Assembly: GCF_964340395.1 (NCBI RefSeq)
Contig: NC_135570.1
Location: forward strand, 2,193,501-2,257,500
DNA length: 64,000 bases
Reading direction: 5' to 3'
Source of the DNA: Glandiceps talaboti
Lineage: Eukaryota; Hemichordata; Enteropneusta; Spengelidae
The notes under the pieces were generated by a model that was given only the letters and a program-made list of their open reading frames with translations, was not told the DNA's origin and made no database searches. The translations under genes and the position numbers were made by a program. The number at the start of each line of letters is the position of its first letter. The stretch's first letter is position 1. Of this stretch, positions 24,571 to 35,975 are shown one piece after another.

Positions 24571-25096
24571 CGCTCGGGATGTACGGACCACTCCCATTTT
24601 GGCAAGAACACTGTTAAGATAATTATCCTGTCACTTAAACATTTACTGACGAATGTTTTCCATGTATGCAATAAATTGCATACTTTTGATAATTGTGCTA
24701 GTACACTATTTTCATTCTTCAGGTCACTTGATAACCATGGTAACCAACCACGGTGACTCACCTCAGTTAGTATATTTGAAATGACCTTGAGATGAACATT
24801 TTGATATCAGTTTTTTTTTTCTAGCGTGGCCAATTTCCACTAAAAAGATCATGTTCTTTCATTTCTTTTATGCTGCCGAGAAAAAATTGGATTTAGCCTG
24901 TGATGAGGTTCAAAGACAGCGACTTCAACATCATCAGGTAAACTACCTAAGGTATAGATTAGTCCTTGGAGAAGTAATCTCCGTCAATTACCCTCACGCT
25001 CTTTACTGAAAGCGGATACAAATACAGGACTTTAAGCATTACCATAATCACATTCTGTTGTTTACATGTGTTTATAAAGGGTACAACTATGACGCA
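24571..25096. other. Gene-free stretch with partial X-box
   Basis: ATAACCATGGTAAC at 24731-24744 is one step off the RFX X-box on the minus strand. Nothing else is supported. Confidence 0.4.
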
Positions 25097-25310
25097 CACA
25101 GTCAAGTAGTTTTGCTCTTGATTTAAGCATAGCAAATCAAGTGTTTACTAATTTACTTCACGTTCACAGTCAAGTTGTAGTTTTGCTCTTGATTTAAGCA
25201 TACCAAATCAAGTGTTTACTAATTTACTTCACGTTCACAGTCAAGTTGTAGTTTTGCTCTTGATTTAAGCATACCAAATCAAGTGTTTACTAATTTACTT
25301 CACGTTCAAG
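25097..25310. repeat. Three-copy 71-bp tandem repeat with internal hairpins
   Basis: Units start at 25097, 25165 and 25236 (CACAGTCAAG). The second and third look identical over their shared length, so the duplication is recent. Each unit carries CTTGATTT and AAATCAAG nine bases apart, able to form an 8-bp stem. Confidence 0.9.
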
Positions 25311-25380
25311 ACAATCACAGAAGTCTTTTCTTTGATCAATAACAACGCATGGCTTCAGTGACAAATGAATATACAAGTTA

Positions 25381-25696
25381 CTACCAAACCTCAAGGACTA
25401 TAGACTTTCAATTGGGCAGGACAACGTTTCTCACACAACGGTTGTTGTTACTAATAACACAAACACAGTACAGGCACTGCGCGCGCGCACATGGAAGGTT
25501 ACACTATATCTATGAACACAAATAAACAGTTTTGTGTTTGAATCCGACAGTGGTGTTAATTTGTGTTCACTGTGAGATAAAATGTATCATTTTATATACT
25601 TGCACGCTATGGGTGTCTGTTTTATGTCATTTAAAACAAACAAATCTTCTGCAAGACGTAAAAAAATGAAACTCTATAGTCACTCCGGTTTGGTAG
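25381..25696. mobile_element. TA-flanked palindromic MITE, copy 1
   Basis: A 316-bp element without coding capacity. The ends are inverted repeats: left CTACCAAACC..GACTATAGAC, right its complement, matching at 24 of 29 positions. TA lies on both sides (25379-25380 and 25697-25698), as expected for a Tc1/mariner-type target duplication. Inside are the shared word CACACAACG and GTGTTCAC motifs that pair with the other half, so the whole element is an imperfect palindrome. Copies 2 and 3 lie at 26636 and 30156. Confidence 0.75.
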
Positions 25697-25770
25697 TAAA
25701 TCAAACTCTATAGTAACTCTGGCTTAGTAGTAATATAAACTCTATTGCCACTCTGCTTTGATAGCACTGT
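25668..25770. repeat. Tandem triplication of the MITE right end
   Basis: AAACTCTATAGTCACTC, AAACTCTATAGTAACTC and AAACTCTATTGCCACTC recur at about 34-bp spacing. The first is the right terminus of MITE copy 1 and the next two lie outside it. Each is followed by a degraded GGTTTGGTAG. Confidence 0.7.
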
Positions 25771-26635
25771 AATCTGCTGAAAAAACACACAATAGTTTGC
25801 ACTGAGAGCTTGAGCATCTATTTAAATATCCTTATACTTATTTAGTCAGTTATATATCTTACATTTCACATTATACATTCTTTCTAAAAGAAAATCCCAA
25901 AGAAATGAAGGGATGAAGGGTGACAATTAACAGACCAATAGCAGCATTTAAACAAGTTCAATGTGTTATCAGAATTTGAAATTTACCTATACACGTGGAA
26001 CCATGAAGCAGCTCTATTTGTTTTACTTTAATATTTGCGGAAAGCTTCAACGCGTTCAAATACTCATACATCAGTGATTTTGAGATTAGAAATATCCTCT
26101 CGTGCATTACGAAAGCCGTCAAACAAGATTTACGCAAAAGCTATGACACCTTCATGGTGATTTAAGATTTAATGATGACGCTGTTTACGTCATCAGCTTA
26201 AAGATTTGATTTCCTCTTGATATCGCGACGAATACTTTCAACCGTAATCCTTCTTAGTTAGAAGAGGGTGTTATGTCGTTGACCGCAAGTCAAAATTGAT
26301 GTCTTCATGTAGGCTTTTTAACAAATTGAAAGTCGAACAGCTTGGGTGTGCTTTAAGATTTATCAACTCGGAGTCTCCATTGTTTTGTTGACTGGTGCCT
26401 GGTTGACCACTTCGTCAAATCTGCTGAGAGTAATTATTATAGAAGTCTGTTAGGATAATGAAACAATCAACAAATGACATTGAGTATTGGTTTTATACCA
26501 TGCTAAAATCCCGTTCAATGCCACTTGTAGACAGACAATAACCTATGTTTTTATTCATACAAAACAGATGGATATGCTTAAATCCTTGCAACACTTTGGG
26601 TGCGTTATCTTTTCAACATGAAAGGCTGAGTGTTA
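25771..26635. other. Gene-free spacer between MITE copies
   Basis: AT-rich, no supported exon or repeat. Confidence 0.5.
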
Positions 26636-26953
26636 CTGCCAACCCTGAATAACTATAGAGTCCAATTAGGCGGCACGATGTTTTGTATGTCTAACACAAC
26701 GTTTTCAATTACATACTACATAAAACAAAGTACAGACAGTAATAGCGCACAAACATACACAATGATACATTTCATATCACTGTGAACACAAGTCAACATT
26801 ACTGTTGGATTGTGTTCACACAGAGATAAAATATAACATGCAATGTGCCTGTATATTGTTTTTGTAATTCGTAACATTAAATTAAATTTGTGAGATGTAA
26901 ACAAACATCGTGTCCTACCTAATTAAAACCCCATAGTCTCTCTGGTCTGGTAG
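26636..26953. mobile_element. TA-flanked palindromic MITE, copy 2
   Basis: A 318-bp relative of the 25381 element. The left end CTGCCAACCC..ACTATAGAG and the right end CATAGTCTC..CTGGTAG are diverged inverted repeats with TA at 26634-26635 and 26954-26955. The word TCTAACACAACG and paired GTGTTCACA motifs are shared with copy 1. Confidence 0.65.
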
Positions 26954-26955
26954 TA

Positions 26956-29900
26956 TCTTTGCTACATGAAATACGTGCGTTTTATATTTTCTACATGAAG
27001 CACTGGCCGTGACATCTTTTCTACATATGTGATGTGAGTATGCAGTGCGTGTGAGTTACAATCAATGGTCAAACATACCTTACAACATGACAAGTGAACT
27101 AGATTAAGACTGATCGAACAGCGTGATAGTACGAATAAGACTGTGCAACTACAACATAAATCGTATTACAAGGTACAAAGCTGAAAAGTATCATTTGTGT
27201 CCCAGTATGTCTGTTGATTAGTGACTTGCCTGTGGTCAGGTATTTCTGGCATTTCGAAAATTAATACGGATGATTCATGAACTGTACGCTAGCTAATCAA
27301 AAACATATAGAGCAATACATTGTTTAGCGGCATTTCTCCCACACATTACTCATATTATATTACGTTAACAACACATGGCACTACAGTTTTTGAGTACAGT
27401 ATATTATTTAACACTGTATTAACTTACAAGCAGCAAGTGGATAACAGACGGAGCTACAAGGAGAGAACTTAAACGTAATAGTTATTTGAACTAATCATAA
27501 TTAAACACTCATTAAGGTTATGAGATTTAAGGGTAACAATGTTTACAATTTTGTTTGACATAGAGTAAATAAATTTTACCGTGGAGTCCAAATCGTCCAC
27601 CAATTCTGTAAACGAAGTATCAAGACGAACAAAGCTTAAATTCATTCGCCAATAGTCTCTTTACAGTATGTAAACTGTTCTCTTTAGAACATTAATGTGA
27701 TATTGGTACAAGCGATTAACTTTGTACATGTATGTTCTCTTAGGTAGACAGTCACATTCAGCTTTCACTTTCAATGTAAATTGAGATGAAATTAATCAAA
27801 ATATTATAAATTTTTAGAGTAATAGTTTGAAGTATTAAACAAATCTACACAGAAAATAAATCTAACCTAGCATTCTAAAAGTTGATCTTTCGGTTTGCCA
27901 AAAGAAACATTGGAATTTCACGGTTAAAATCAACATTGCTTGAAAAACGGGCGTAAGCTTATGTGCAACCTTTCGGCGTATTTTTAATTCTTAAGGCAGG
28001 AATGGCATCATGCAAAATGATTTTATAAACAGAGCAATAGCAGGAAAATAAAGAAAGTCGTACTCTTATTGTCGGCTGTTCAACTCGAAAAGCTAAACTA
28101 GTTGCAACTGGGGTATTTTAGATATCATGACTTAAATCTTGATATTATACAATTTTGATGTATATTAAATATCTTTAGGGAAACTAGGATGCTTTGCTGC
28201 ACACGGTAAAAGCAACATAATGACTTTATATTTTACCGGGTGGACATTAAAATCAACGCCTCCATCGACTAGAACACGATGAATTTTAAACAAAACTTAA
28301 CAATTCACAAAAGATGCAGTGAAATGCTATGCTGCAATAGCTGTGACTGTTAAGTGTGCCCCATTATTGAATATCTAATTAGCGTTAACATATATAGGTA
28401 TGGTGGCAAGTCAAACTATCATGACAACGGATTAAAAACCACGCTTTAGCTGAAGATGTAAACTATCACTACATTACGAATACAATCGACCACAATGTCT
28501 TCTAATTTATTCATACGTATTTGAACACATTTAATTTAAAATATATTTCAAAATTGGTAGCAGATGAAAAATAATTCACCAGTAATTGCAGTTAGTAGTC
28601 GGTTAACAGGATGGCCTTCGCCATGGATGGTTTTATTAAGATAATGTTTTAGACTTGTTCGTCAGGGAGGAATATCTCCATACTGTACGTAGATGATTCT
28701 CGACGCTTTCGAAATCTTGTCCTATCTTGCATGATCTTGTGGCAGCTCTACACCAGTAAGCACCATTATCCGCACGACAGTTTCCATTGCATCAGCGAGT
28801 ATGCGCAGTTTGCATCAAGCATTTATTACTGACGAAGAGCTTGTGGAATACCAAGTAACATTGTCCATCGGGTGACAAATTGCGGTCAACATGTTCTATT
28901 TCTAATAATCCAATGGCATCGGTTTTACCTTCTTACTGATTATTATCAGATGTCAGTCTTTATCACCAACTCAATTTCAATACGCAATTGTATCTCTCTG
29001 CATTGAAATTCGTGAAATCTACAATCTATCGGACGCCAAGATCCTTGTCAGGGAGTTGAAATATCCAAACAACAATATTTAATCTCGTGTTTAATAATTC
29101 TCGGACGCAAAGAACCATGGGATAATCTGTGGTTATTGTAATGCGTTATCTGGTGCTACTGATAAATTAAACCTCCCACAAGGTAACTTTGTGGTTACAG
29201 ACAATGTATCAACACTGTTTACATTACAAATTGATTAGTATTTATTGTCACATTTCCCATGATGCAACATTCAACATGGCGGGTTTGCAAGTTCCTTATT
29301 GACTCTCATGGTTTATACTTGTTTTTCATTAAACATAGACAGTAATTTCTGAGTACGGAAGTACATATACCGTGTTTATTTCCAACTAAAGGAGTTCATT
29401 TGTTTACAATCACTGAATTTTATAGTGTCAAATTAACATTTGACGGTTGGGTTATACGATAAAAAATATTGCATACCTTTGTTAATTATATACAATGAAG
29501 TGTGCAGTAACCAAGAGCTATAAAATTAAGGACTGTTATGACCCTTTAATTAGAACAGCTTTTTACGTCGGTTTGCTAAACGTAATTGATTTTTCCGAAA
29601 TTCCATTTGTGTGTAATTAAAATAGACAGTTTCACTGAAAGTAGTAGTTAGGCGCGTGTATCAGGTCTTGATGAAAAGCGAGTGATGTTTTATAGGGTAG
29701 GAAGTACGCCAATTTTGATTTCTCATTTGCACTAAAACGCCTTGTCAAATCGACGGCAATGCATATGTACAATTGTAATCTTTTACAAACGCTGGCTCGT
29801 GTACTGAATTGGGATTTTCTAGGTTTGTATTGTCGATGTGTAAAGCTAATCACGGCATGTCAGTCTTTGTTTCAAAACATTTTTCAAAATGTTTCCTTTT

Positions 29901-30155
29901 CTAACACAACGCCATTTGCAAGGTTTTATATTTAATACATTTGATCGTTATAGTTATAGTTTTGCAACGGCAAGTTCTGCGTCATCCGTCCACTTATAAG
30001 ACTGTTGTCTGTCTTGTAACCAAGACTGCAGACATATATCAAAATTAGATCCTAAATAAATTCCCATAGCTCATATAATACATATGAAGCTATAGATGCT
30101 TTCAGTAATATCGTTTGACAACTGCGCATGCTATGAAACACAACAAGCAATCATA
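26956..30155. other. Gene-free stretch
   Basis: About 3.2 kb of AT-rich DNA with frames of at most 73 codons. TCTAACACAACG occurs alone near 29900, possibly a fragment of the MITE family. Confidence 0.45.
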
Positions 30156-30504
30156 CTACCAAACCAGAAAAACCAGTGTTTCAGTAGGCGACACGAAGGG
30201 TTTTCACATCTTACACAACGTTAAACATTCATACAACGAAAATACAGGCTTGCACGCACATTAAATATTACATTTTATTCCACTTTGAACACAGAATACC
30301 AGTTGTGTACCTTTTTTCATCCGACAGTGATGCTGATTAGTGTTCACATTCCAATAAATGTATGCTTTTATATGATTGCGCCCTGCCAGTGTCTATATTT
30401 TTGCTTTCTGTAATTTGTTACAAAAAACGTTGAGTGAGATTTTTGTTACAACAAATAACCCATCCTTCTGACTAATGAACTCTACAATCACTCTGAGTTG
30501 GTAG
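30156..30504. mobile_element. TA-flanked palindromic MITE, copy 3
   Basis: A 349-bp copy with ends CTACCAAACCAG and CTGAGTTGGTAG and TA on both sides (30154-30155, 30505-30506). TCTTACACAACG and the CCGACAGTG..TGTTCAC core match copy 1. The left end has diverged further inward than the right. Confidence 0.65.
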
Positions 30505-30506
30505 TA

Positions 30507-31033
30507 AAAATGTAGTGTTTATGTATACTTTTTACTTTACTTGTGGTTGAACGATACACAATCAGAATCAGATTCAAGTCAGAAAAGAGTATTCTATCAT
30601 AAAAATTGATTAATGATGACAATGTTATTTCAAATGTAATAAAGACAAACCAAAGCAAAAAGTAATCACAGAAGTGACGTCATCTCATGTAATGCAGGAC
30701 ACAAAATTGATGCTTGAATTTTGTCCCATGATTCTTGTCGAAGAACCCACAGTAACAGCTGAACTAACGCATCGCACTTGTAGATTAGATACATTCATAC
30801 TGATGTACATCTCTTTTTCCTCAAGGCAGGTTTGTATTCAACTCATTAACCTTTAGATGCAGCCTTTTAACATTGTGATGAAAATGATTCACTGGATCCC
30901 TAACTACACATGAATCTATGGAATATGTAGGCTTTTGGACTATAATACAACGATTCCATCTTCTGAATGCATGTATTTATAATATTGAAATTTTCCCTCT
31001 GATAAACAAAGCTACACAGACACAGATAAAAAG
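30507..31033. other. Gene-free stretch with a CRE palindrome
   Basis: TGACGTCA lies at 30675-30682. A 60-codon frame follows (30674-30856), but the composition and lack of splice signals do not support a gene. Confidence 0.45.
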
Positions 31034-31143
31034 ACAGGCAGGCAGGCAGGCAGGCAGACAGGCAGGCAGGCAGGCAGGCAGGCAGATGGGTGGGTGGGCA
31101 AACGGACGGACGGACATATAGACACGGTTATATATATATATAT
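31034..31143. repeat. GGCA / GGGT / CGGA / TA compound microsatellite
   Basis: GGCA units (31034-31085), then GGGT (about 31087-31099), CGGA (31103-31113) and TA (31129-31143) blocks lie close together. Confidence 0.9.
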
Positions 31144-32480
31144 TTAAAACTCTGATTTATGTGCATTCTGCATTACACTATTATATTCATATATATCTTC
31201 ATGTTCCATATCTTGAAATTCATATCTCATAACACGGTTGCTATTTCGACTCGTTATAGTGTGCATGTAAGGTATTAGTTGTCAGAATTGACCGAGAGCT
31301 CCTGGGGCCTTTAGTATTGATAGCTTGAGTATTTCAGCTTCAACAGAGGTTCTATAACAATCATCGCTGTGTAATGATTGATTTGTAAATTTCCACAGTA
31401 ATGACAATCTGTGACATGTTTTAATTGATGGCCCTCAAAATTGTTCAATTATAACTTCGTATTAAAATGTTCATCTACCAGGGTTGCTGATGAAACTGAT
31501 GGCATCCGCATGTTCTAGTTTTCCACTTCAGTGACTATTGTTTTAATGATCACACAATATCAAATCCTATGGGATGGTCGTCATGTAAATATGTATAAAT
31601 GTTTCTCGGTCCTGCCATACTAGTACAGATAGTAGAAGTGATAGTCGCGAAGATGAAAGGGGTTTCAATGAAGCGAAAACGATTTTGTTAACTTGAGTGA
31701 TTTGTAACAAGTCTCAAATAATTTATCGTAGCAGGACGTCGAGCACTACGTGCTACTAGATGCAACACTGCCCCTTGCCACCGTCGGGTCACCGACCAAG
31801 AACTTCGACACTAGATACCAGATCAAATGTATGAATCAAACTATTTCAAAGTACGAACGGAATGTGCTACATTTCATTTCAACTTAAAGTCTCAGGAGAA
31901 TATATGCCTTGTATTCCCGATGACTCATAGTAACAGCCTGGAAAGAATATACCAATGACATATATTATAAAAATGTATATTAATTTACGTTCAGTTTGAA
32001 TACTTGTAGGATAGCAATTCCACAGGTCAATTATTAAATACATAAATTGAAGGTAAATATTAATCTGTATAACATTATCTCAGTGATCAATTTCAATTAT
32101 GTGTTTATCAAATCCAGTCACTCATATCAAATTATGTATGATGGTTTCCATTGTCACCATACAGGAATTTACAATTACTTCCCCTACAAATTATTCATGA
32201 AATTACAGTGTAATGTAATCTTAAGTTTACTAACGTATTCAAAGTCTTAATCTCATGGAGCAAATTAACCACTTCAATGAATACATAGATTACCCTTAAC
32301 GACGTACATATAATGCTATATTGATAACAATCATTAACAAATTAGCAACGGGTATACTCTAAATACAAACGAGTGAAGTTCTACCATATTAAAAATATCG
32401 ATATGAATAGGAGCTAACATTCATTTTACACACCAATAATATATTTTCTAATATATCCTTTGTTTATTAACCCCAATCTG
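31144..32480. other. Gene-free stretch
   Basis: AT-rich non-coding DNA. Nothing recognised apart from frames below 70 codons. Confidence 0.5.
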
Positions 32481-32700
32481 TATACATGCATGCATACATA
32501 CATACGTACGTACATACACACATACATACATACATACATACATACATACATACATACATACATACATACATACATACATACACACATACATACATACATA
32601 CATACATACATACATACATACATACATACATACATACATACATACACACACACACACTTACATACACTCATACACACATACACACACGCATACACAGAGT
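32481..32700. repeat. TACA array with CA-rich end
   Basis: TACA units from 32481 to about 32645 with ATGC and ACGT variants at the left. It grades into CACA and CATACA units to about 32695. Confidence 0.95.
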
Positions 32701-33421
32701 TTGATACTACTTAGCCTGCTAAAACTCAAGGTATGTACATCTTGTGTTCATACAATACTGTTCAATTAGTAAAATGAAAATGGTCCTGTTTTCATTTCTA
32801 ATTATAGATTGATCGGCTTGGTATTTACCAGCTAGGCAGCCGTCATGTATGTTTAGCTAAATCTCGTGACCATTTATCGACTTTGTTTTTTATTGTGAAA
32901 TATATCATATAAATTTATTGAATATCAATTACTGGTAACGATATTCTTAAAACATATGTGTATTAACTTTGATAAGAAAGTGGTTTGAATACATTTCCGT
33001 GATATATTACTGTAATGACATCTCGATACAGGATAACCTCGTCCCCAGTGTATTGTCTAGTACTCTGAATAAGTGGATTTACAATAAACAAAACGCATAT
33101 GCATGTTATCTGCAGGTTTTGATAGATCAGAGGGGAACAAGGGCACATCAAATAGTCACCTTTATCACCCACAAATTGAACATATAATTCTGAAGCTTTT
33201 AAGTGATTCCATCAATGCAAATTGATAAAGTCGTTACGGTCAAATAACAGTTTTGATTTATTGTGGTTGGTTATTTGTTGTTGGATGGACTAAGGTATGT
33301 TTTCAGTTTGAATTTGTGAATGTTACTTTTTCGCGAAAACTTTCTTTCCAAATTTTATGTGATAATTTAAAAGTAAGGTGTAGCAAATCTTATTTTGTAC
33401 TTTTGATAAACAAAGGTACAC

Positions 33422-33423
<2 letters not shown>
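32701..33423. other. Gene-free stretch
   Basis: AT-rich. Open frames of 69-79 codons show no family signal. Confidence 0.5.

Positions 33424-33477
<54 letters not shown>
33424..33477. repeat. TA dinucleotide array
   Basis: About 27 TA units, a DNA-unwinding or cruciform-prone tract. Confidence 0.95.
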
Positions 33478-33482
<5 letters not shown>

Positions 33483-34574
33483 TCATCACTGACGTGGTGG
33501 TGCACCATGAGAAATACCGTCAAAGTGTTTCAAAGGCGTTGGAAATCGTATTTGTCAATTTATTTGTTAAGGTGAAAATTGCCTTTGATTGAACATAATC
33601 AGAAAACCGGATGTGTCCTGTACAACCGGAGAATCGAAATTCTTGCTCAAAACAACCAATTAGCCCCAGACTTATGACGTCATGGGGTGGTAAGAGATCG
33701 TAGCATTTGATGGCTTAAAGTAGTAAAATAGATAAGCTCAGGGCGCATCGTATGTCAAAGGTCACATACAAATGAATATTCCTGTTCCTGATATATCGCA
33801 ATGTTTCTATGTAATTGCTTAGAGCCTTCTTCTTATATGCCAGACGCCAGAAGTTGACACCTGTTGACACTAATGGTGACGATGACGAATAGTGTGATAT
33901 ATTAGGTATGCAAGTAAGGAGATTTTAACAATCTCAAGCACGTAGCTGTAAGTGTTCCGGGCACGTAGAAACTCCACAACTACAGTCCTTACAACATTCC
34001 CTTCAATCAAAGTCAGCTATTTGTGTCAGAATATATTAATAATTCACAAAGGTCGAAAATACGAGTTTGTTTTATGGCAATTATATTATTTTAAATAACA
34101 TTAACACAACTTATGTCTTCTTCAGTAAAGCACTTATTGTCAGTACAATACATTCACATAAGTCCCCAATAGCCTATAGGTTAAAACACGTCCTTAACTA
34201 CAACTATATCAAAATGGGAGTCTAAAAATAACACTTACTCTCCTAAGCACCTATCATTTCTATATAAACATTTACATTTTTGTTGATCTCATATCTGTAG
34301 ACTATAGTGTAAACACCCCCCAAAAAACACATACGCAGATATAATACATCAACGCTGCAGTCTTGTGTGATTTCCCCTATACAGTTAATTATATGGATGG
34401 AGCCTTACGAACTACAAGATCTACTAACAGAAAAATAAGCATATGAAAAGCAAGTGTGAACTAAATATTTTAACTAATACTAATAATTATTCACCCATTT
34501 CTTCGAGTGTTGGATATTTATGTGATATTCTATTGAGTACACGAGTCTTTCAGTGTACTAGTTATGTATTTATC
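33478..34574. other. 3' side of GPCR 2, no gene seen
   Basis: AT-rich with a TGACGTCA palindrome at 33675-33682. No supported exon. Confidence 0.45.
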
Positions 34575-34580
34575 TTTATT
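34575..34580 (-). terminator. Candidate polyadenylation signal of GPCR 2
   Basis: AATAAA on the minus strand about 245 bp after the GPCR 2 stop codon. It is the first canonical hexamer downstream. Confidence 0.4.
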
Positions 34581-34824
34581 TGTTTACCAAGCATGCACTC
34601 ACGGTCATTAACAATGACGAGTTTGATGACAATAACAACAACTACATGTTTTGCCATAATCGTTTTCTTTGTTTGTTAAAACGTTTGTTCTCTCCAACAA
34701 TATTGTTCACTCAAAACCGTACATACATTGCATGCAGTTTGATAAACGAAGGTCAAAATAAATCAGTCAAAATTCTTCAAATGTTCTTCAGCTGCAAGAA
34801 TACATAGTAGGAATGATACGGTTA

Positions 34825-35889
34825 TTATAACATCTCACTACACGTTTTTTCGTCACTTGTTTTTGTGGTATAATATTTGTAATGGTTACCTCGTTTACCA
34901 TCAGCAAAGTTACGCCTACAGCTCAGAGCTTGACGAAATGCTCGTCGACATCTTGAACTTGTAGCATTGTAGATCAACGGGTTGACGATAGAGTTAACGG
35001 TCTGCAAAACAAGCGAGAGGTCGAGGGAACTACAAACAAGGTTCCCTTGGTTTGCGTTGAAAGGAATGACTTTAAACCATGCCAATAGCAATAAAATCAT
35101 TCTGAAAACCGTTGGAGTCGCGCAAATGAGGAAAATAATGGATACCCCGATACACGCCGATAATACTTGAACCTCGTGGCGGGAAATTCTACTTCTAGCT
35201 ACATCCGAGTCATTGGCAAGAGCAATCCCTCTAGTGTTTTTCCGATACACAACCACTGTAGCTACGTTCATTGATACAACAATGATGAGTGAGATAACAA
35301 ACGTTATGACTTGAAACATTGCAGTGATGGACAACAGGATAATTTTTATCTTTTGTGAATAGTTAGTTGCGTAAACTATAGCTTCAGGAATGTTTGCCAA
35401 AACAGATATTATCCATATTGTGGTTGCTATTTTGATGATACGCCTAGAACCAGTCTTCTGTCGAGCATTCAGTGGGTCGGATATGGCTAGGTACCTCTCC
35501 AAAGTAACAGCAGCCACGGTGAATATGGAAGTACATAGCATAATCCCTTCCACCAGGCTTGAGAACGTGTTATAAACAGGGTTGTGTTGTAATGTGGATG
35601 TCTGTGGATGAAGTCGAATACAAAAGAATATGATATGATGACACAAATAAACTGTATCGGCACAGGATAAGTTTATGAAGAACCAGTTGGCAGCTGTATG
35701 CATGGATCGTATGGTAACAACGACATACATAAAGGCAACGTTTCCACACGTTCCGGTGATTACCAAAACAAGCAATGCTATGATGAAGTCAGGGCGACTG
35801 GCAATTCCACACGGTGAAGACGGGTGTTCAGGACCCGAAGTAATATTATAATATCCATCAGTCGTATTTATTACACTGCAATTTTCCAT
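34825..35889 (-). CDS. Orphan class A GPCR lacking the TM3 cysteine
   Basis: A complete 354-residue rhodopsin-class receptor in one exon for the plasma membrane. The ATG has G at -3 and +4, and an in-frame TAA lies 13 codons upstream (35929-35931). Visible marks are N-terminal sequons at N3, N8 and N15, GN with N50, D78 in TM2, ERY 131-133, W159, P259 in TM6, NPLIY 303-307 and a basic helix 8 with C314 and C324. Two departures stand out. Position 3.25 is N107 instead of Cys, and the very short second loop (about 174-182) has no Cys, so the usual disulfide cannot form. The TM6 CWxP is CATP (256-259), without the toggle Trp. Melanocortin and S1P/LPA receptors also lack the disulfide, but overall sequence does not place it there. 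The ligand is unknown. Confidence 0.9.
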   Translation of the reverse strand: MENCSVINTTDGYYNITSGPEHPSSPCGIASRPDFIIALLVLVITGTCGNVAFMYVVVTIRSMHTAANWFFINLSCADTVYLCHHIIFFCIRLHPQTSTLQHNPVYNTFSSLVEGIMLCTSIFTVAAVTLERYLAISDPLNARQKTGSRRIIKIATTIWIISVLANIPEAIVYATNYSQKIKIILLSITAMFQVITFVISLIIVVSMNVATVVVYRKNTRGIALANDSDVARSRISRHEVQVLSACIGVSIIFLICATPTVFRMILLLLAWFKVIPFNANQGNLVCSSLDLSLVLQTVNSIVNPLIYNATSSRCRRAFRQALSCRRNFADGKRGNHYKYYTTKTSDEKTCSEML

Positions 35890-35960
35890 AGCGTGCTTGC
35901 CTTCGAAAATCTCTATATGACAACAAGTTTAACGCTGAAGTCTCCAAGGTACAGATCCTT

Positions 35961-35975
35961 CTGAAATAAAAACGT
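35961..35975 (-). promoter_or_regulatory. 3' splice site in GPCR 2 leader
   Basis: On the minus strand TTTTTATTTCAG precedes AAGG, a good acceptor 72 bp before the ATG. The 5' UTR is probably spliced and the coding part is in the last exon. Confidence 0.4.

Noticed and set aside
25350-25520. Open frame beginning ATGGCTTCAGTGAC that runs into MITE copy 1
   Set aside because: Most of the frame lies inside the non-coding MITE, so it is an accidental reading.
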